Position numbers and translations under genes: made by a program. The notes under the pieces were generated by a model, which had not been told where the DNA came from, ran no database searches, and saw only the letters and a program-made list of their open reading frames with translations. Below are positions 61,550 through 64,000 of a DNA stretch of 64,000 bases, piece by piece. This stretch comes from Hasllibacter sp. MH4015 (lineage in GTDB: Bacteria; Pseudomonadota; Alphaproteobacteria; Rhodobacterales; Rhodobacteraceae): the NCBI RefSeq assembly GCF_020177575.1, contig NZ_JAHTBK010000001.1:372001-436000 (forward strand). The letters run 5' to 3'. Each line of letters starts with the position of its first letter. The first letter of the stretch is position 1.

Positions 61550-63898
61550 ATGGCCTTTCACCGCGGCGCATCCAATCGCATGTCCGGGGCCATCTGGCCC
61601 GGCTTCGTGGACGCGATCACGGCGCTCTTGATGGTGATGATCTTCGTGCTGACCATTTTCATGGTCATGCAATACGTCCTGTCGGAGGAGATCAGTACCC
61701 AGGACGATGAACTCAATTCCCTGACCGCGCAGGTCAATCAACTGGCTGAGGCCCTTGGCCTTGAGGAGGCGCGCGCCGGACAATTGGAGAACCGCGTGGC
61801 GACGCTGACCGGGTCGCTTGCGGATGCGGAAAACCGGGCGCAGGCGCAGGCCGCCCTTGTCGCGTCCCTGACCGCGGAGGCGGAGGCGCAATCGGCGCGC
61901 ATCGTCGCGTTCGAGGAGCAGGTGGCGGGCCTTCTGGCGCAGAACGCGGAATTGGAGACGGGACGCGCGGCGACCGAGGCGGAATTGGCCGAGGCGATGA
62001 CGGAAGCGGAAGCCCTGAACCTCGCTTTGGCCACCGCGCGGGAAGAGATTGACGAGACCGCCGAAGCCGCACGTCTGGCCGCCGCAAGGCGCGAAGCGTT
62101 GGAGGCATTGATCGCTGATTTGCAGGCGCAGGCCGAAGAGCGCGACGGGTCCCTGTCGGAGGCGCTGGCCGCCCTTGCCGGGGCCGAGACGCGCAACGCG
62201 CAACTGGCCGGAACGCTCGTGGATCGGGACCGCTCCCTTTCAGCGGCGCTCGCGGCCCTGGCCAGTGGGGACGAGCGGGCGGAAGAGCTTTTGGCCCAAT
62301 TGCAATCGGTCGAAAGCGAACTGGGCGAGGCGGAGGCCGCGCGCCTGGCGGAACTGGCCGCCGCGGAGGCCCTGCGCGAACGCCTTGCCGGACTGGAAAA
62401 CCAACTGACCGAGGAGGAGGCCGCGCGCCTGGCGCAGGCCGCCACGGCAGAGGCCCTCCGCGCCCGGATCGGCGAATTGCAGACCGATCTGGATGCAGAG
62501 GAGGCGGCGCGCCTGGCCGAGGCGGCAGCGGCTGCGGCCTTGCGCGCGCAACTGGATGCGTCCGCCGCGGCGCTGTCCGAGGAAGAGGCCGCGCGCCTGG
62601 CCGAGGCGGCAGCGGCGGAAGCCCTGCGCGCCCGCCTGGAAAATGCACATGCGGAACTGACCGCCATGTCCCTCGCGCTCGAAGAACAGCGCGCACGGGC
62701 GGAGGAGACGTTAACCCTATTGGCCGCGGCGGAGGCGGCGCGTGACGATCTGGCGACGCGACTTGCCGGCGCGTTGGCCCGTGCCGAAGACGGTCAGGGG
62801 GAGGCCGCGACGCTGGCCGATGCGGTCGCCGCGGCGGAGCTGGAATTGGCGCGCGCCGAGGCAGCCCTGACGGCCCAAAGTGCCGACATGACAGACTTGG
62901 AGCGGCAATTGGCCCTTGCCCTGTCGCGCCTGGAAAGTGCGGAGGCCGGCGCCGCGGCGCGGTTGGCGGAGCTCGAAGCGCGGATCGCGGCGGCGGAGGC
63001 GCAGGCCAGCGAAGCCGAGGCGGAAGCAGCGGAAACGGCCGGGGACCTCACCACGCTCGAAGCGCAACTGGCCGAGGCGTTGGCCGCACGGCAGAGCACC
63101 GATGCAGAACTCGCCGACGCGCTCAGCGCCGCAGAAATCCGCGAAACGCTGCTGGCGCAAGCCAACCGCGAGTTGGAAGCCGCACAGGCTGCATCCGCCG
63201 AAGGGGCGCAGCAGGTCGCGCTTCTCAACCAACAGGTCGCCGCCCTGCGCGCACAATTGGGATCGCTTCAGGCGCTTCTGGATGTGTCGGAGAACCGGGA
63301 CGAGGAAGCCCAGGTGCAGATCGAGGCGCTGGGATCGCGGCTGAACACGGCACTGGCGCAACTGGCCGCAGAGGAACGCGCGCGGGCGCAGCTGGAAGCG
63401 GCGGAGGCGGAACGGCTGGCCGCCGAGGCGCAGGAACTGGAACGCTACCGGTCCGAATTCTTCGGGCGTTTGCGGGAGCTCCTGGAAGGGCGCGAGGGGG
63501 TACGGATCGAAGGGGATCGCTTCGTCTTCTCATCCGAGGTGTTGTTTGAGGTCGGCTCCGCCGATCTGGCGCCGGAAGGGCTGGAGCAGATCGAGAACGT
63601 GGCGAACCTGCTTCTGGACATCGCCGATGACATTCCCGAGGCGATCGACTGGATCATCCGGGTCGACGGCCACACCGACGACCAGCAACTGCGCGAAGGG
63701 GCGCAATTCGCCAACAATTGGGAGCTGAGCCAGGCCCGCGCCTTATCGGTGGTGCTTTACATGTCTGAGCAATTGGGCATTCCGCCGTCGCGGCTGGCGG
63801 CGACGGGGTTCGGGGAACATCGGCCTATCGCGTCCAACGCGACCGCCGAAGGGCAGGCGGCGAACCGGCGGATCGAGCTGAAGCTGACAGAACGCTAG
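61550..63898 (+). CDS. MotB/OmpA-type protein with giant coiled coil
   Basis: A 782-residue protein. A short cytosolic N-terminus leads into one membrane helix, 'WPGFVDAITALLMVMIFVLTIFMVMQYVL', whose D21 sits where MotB has its proton-carrying Asp. Residues about 45-640 are an Ala/Glu/Leu-rich coiled coil, including four 28-residue tandem units (261-372). The C-terminus is an OmpA-like peptidoglycan-binding domain ('FEVGSADLAPEGLEQIENVANLLLDIAD', 'RVDGHTDDQQL', 'ARALSVVLYMSEQLGIPPSRLAATGFGEHRPI', 'NRRIELKL'). It could reach some tens of nanometres or fold back on itself. Confidence 0.85.
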   Translation: MAFHRGASNRMSGAIWPGFVDAITALLMVMIFVLTIFMVMQYVLSEEISTQDDELNSLTAQVNQLAEALGLEEARAGQLENRVATLTGSLADAENRAQAQAALVASLTAEAEAQSARIVAFEEQVAGLLAQNAELETGRAATEAELAEAMTEAEALNLALATAREEIDETAEAARLAAARREALEALIADLQAQAEERDGSLSEALAALAGAETRNAQLAGTLVDRDRSLSAALAALASGDERAEELLAQLQSVESELGEAEAARLAELAAAEALRERLAGLENQLTEEEAARLAQAATAEALRARIGELQTDLDAEEAARLAEAAAAAALRAQLDASAAALSEEEAARLAEAAAAEALRARLENAHAELTAMSLALEEQRARAEETLTLLAAAEAARDDLATRLAGALARAEDGQGEAATLADAVAAAELELARAEAALTAQSADMTDLERQLALALSRLESAEAGAAARLAELEARIAAAEAQASEAEAEAAETAGDLTTLEAQLAEALAARQSTDAELADALSAAEIRETLLAQANRELEAAQAASAEGAQQVALLNQQVAALRAQLGSLQALLDVSENRDEEAQVQIEALGSRLNTALAQLAAEERARAQLEAAEAERLAAEAQELERYRSEFFGRLRELLEGREGVRIEGDRFVFSSEVLFEVGSADLAPEGLEQIENVANLLLDIADDIPEAIDWIIRVDGHTDDQQLREGAQFANNWELSQARALSVVLYMSEQLGIPPSRLAATGFGEHRPIASNATAEGQAANRRIELKLTER
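62330..62665 (+). repeat. Four 84-bp tandem repeats within the coiled-coil gene
   Basis: Units 62330-62413, 62414-62497, 62498-62581 and 62582-62665 each encode 28 residues built on EEAARLAEAAAAEALRARL followed by a variable nine-residue end. 28 residues are four heptads, so unit gain or loss would keep the coiled coil in register. The DNA copies are clearly diverged, with similarity strongest in the first 57 bp of each unit. Confidence 0.85.
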
Positions 63899-64000
63899 CG
63901 CAGGTCCACCGCTATCTCGGCGCTGTCGATTGGCGTATCCTCTCGGATCAGCGTGACCGTTCCGTGATACGTGCCGGGCGCGACGGGTCCGTTCAGGCGT
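63895..64000 (-). CDS. Unidentified protein, C-terminal 34 codons only
   Basis: The minus strand stays open from the window edge to a TAG at 63895, with the last residues reading NGPVAPGTYHGTVTLIRED then PIDSAEIAVDLR. Alternating hydrophobic and charged residues with a G-T-Y turn suggest the last strands of a beta sandwich, as in some periplasmic TIGR02186-like proteins, but the identity cannot be settled. Its stop overlaps that of the coiled-coil gene. Confidence 0.6.
   Translation of the reverse strand, partial: RLNGPVAPGTYHGTVTLIREDTPIDSAEIAVDLR

Noticed and set aside
62330-62665. CRISPR array or VNTR outside a gene
   Set aside because: The repeats are in frame, diverged and encode coiled-coil heptads; there are no unique spacers.
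60345-63898. A Zorya anti-phage system
   Set aside because: ZorA/ZorB-like features exist, but no ZorC, ZorD or ZorE-like gene is next to them in the window, and the long coiled coil is in the MotB-type partner rather than mainly in the MotA type.

Overview
This window looks like a chromosomal segment of a GC-rich alphaproteobacterium of the Rhodobacteraceae/Roseobacter group. The evidence is the gene content and order: cpoB-tilS-ftsH (the usual distal end of a tol-pal cluster), an fhs-folD pair, a gcrA cell-cycle regulator, a bacterial phosphatidylcholine synthase, an xerC-DUF484 pair beside fsa and priA, and Flp pilins of the 'ESGAVTVDW' type. No rRNA, tRNA, transposase, phage gene or CRISPR array was recognised. 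The genus cannot be fixed from sequence reading alone.

Layout. 1-13 kb is housekeeping: a truncated cpoB, tilS, ftsH with a strong terminator, a methyltransferase, a coiled-coil protein, a MOSC protein, a 28-codon membrane microprotein, fhs-folD for one-carbon metabolism, a hotdog thioesterase, a membrane LytTR protein, and a DNA-repair-type Lhr-like helicase with the PdeM phosphoesterase. 13-27 kb (minus strand) is a Flp/Tad type IVc pilus locus. In transcription order it runs: two identical flp genes, a diverged flp, cpaB, rcpA/cpaC, an OmpA lipoprotein, cpaE/tadZ, cpaF/tadA, tadB, tadC, two TPR lipoproteins, prepilin peptidase, an AAA+ ATPase and a HEPN-like protein. Intrinsic terminators behind the twin flp genes, cpaB and the OmpA gene divide it into several transcription units. 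Three perfect DnaA boxes surround the terminator between cpaB and rcpA.

27-41 kb holds a lytic transglycosylase, a minus-strand operon in which the two subunits of a 3-oxoacid CoA-transferase are separated by a GSCFA/SGNH-like gene pair, a SRPBCC/MarR divergon, a class II HDAC-like deacetylase, an M48 lipoprotein protease, rimO, a SABATH-type carboxyl methyltransferase, and AsmA plus a lytic transglycosylase. 41-52 kb holds gcrA, a DMT exporter, argD-argF, a thioesterase, the metF/metR divergon, a glycerophosphodiesterase, suhB, pcs, a GNAT gene and xerC-DUF484. 52-64 kb holds fsa, priA, a hisC-tyrC-extensin-like operon, a DUF2125 protein, a ChaC-type cyclotransferase and a MotA/ExbB-MotB/OmpA-like pair. 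The second protein of that pair carries about 600 residues of coiled coil, including four 84-bp tandem repeats.

The most unusual items are the DnaA-box cluster inside the tad locus, the near-identical 477-bp pilin duplication, the translationally coupled AAA+/HEPN pair, the split CoA-transferase operon and the long coiled-coil ion-channel-like pair. All functional calls come from reading motifs; no database search was run.
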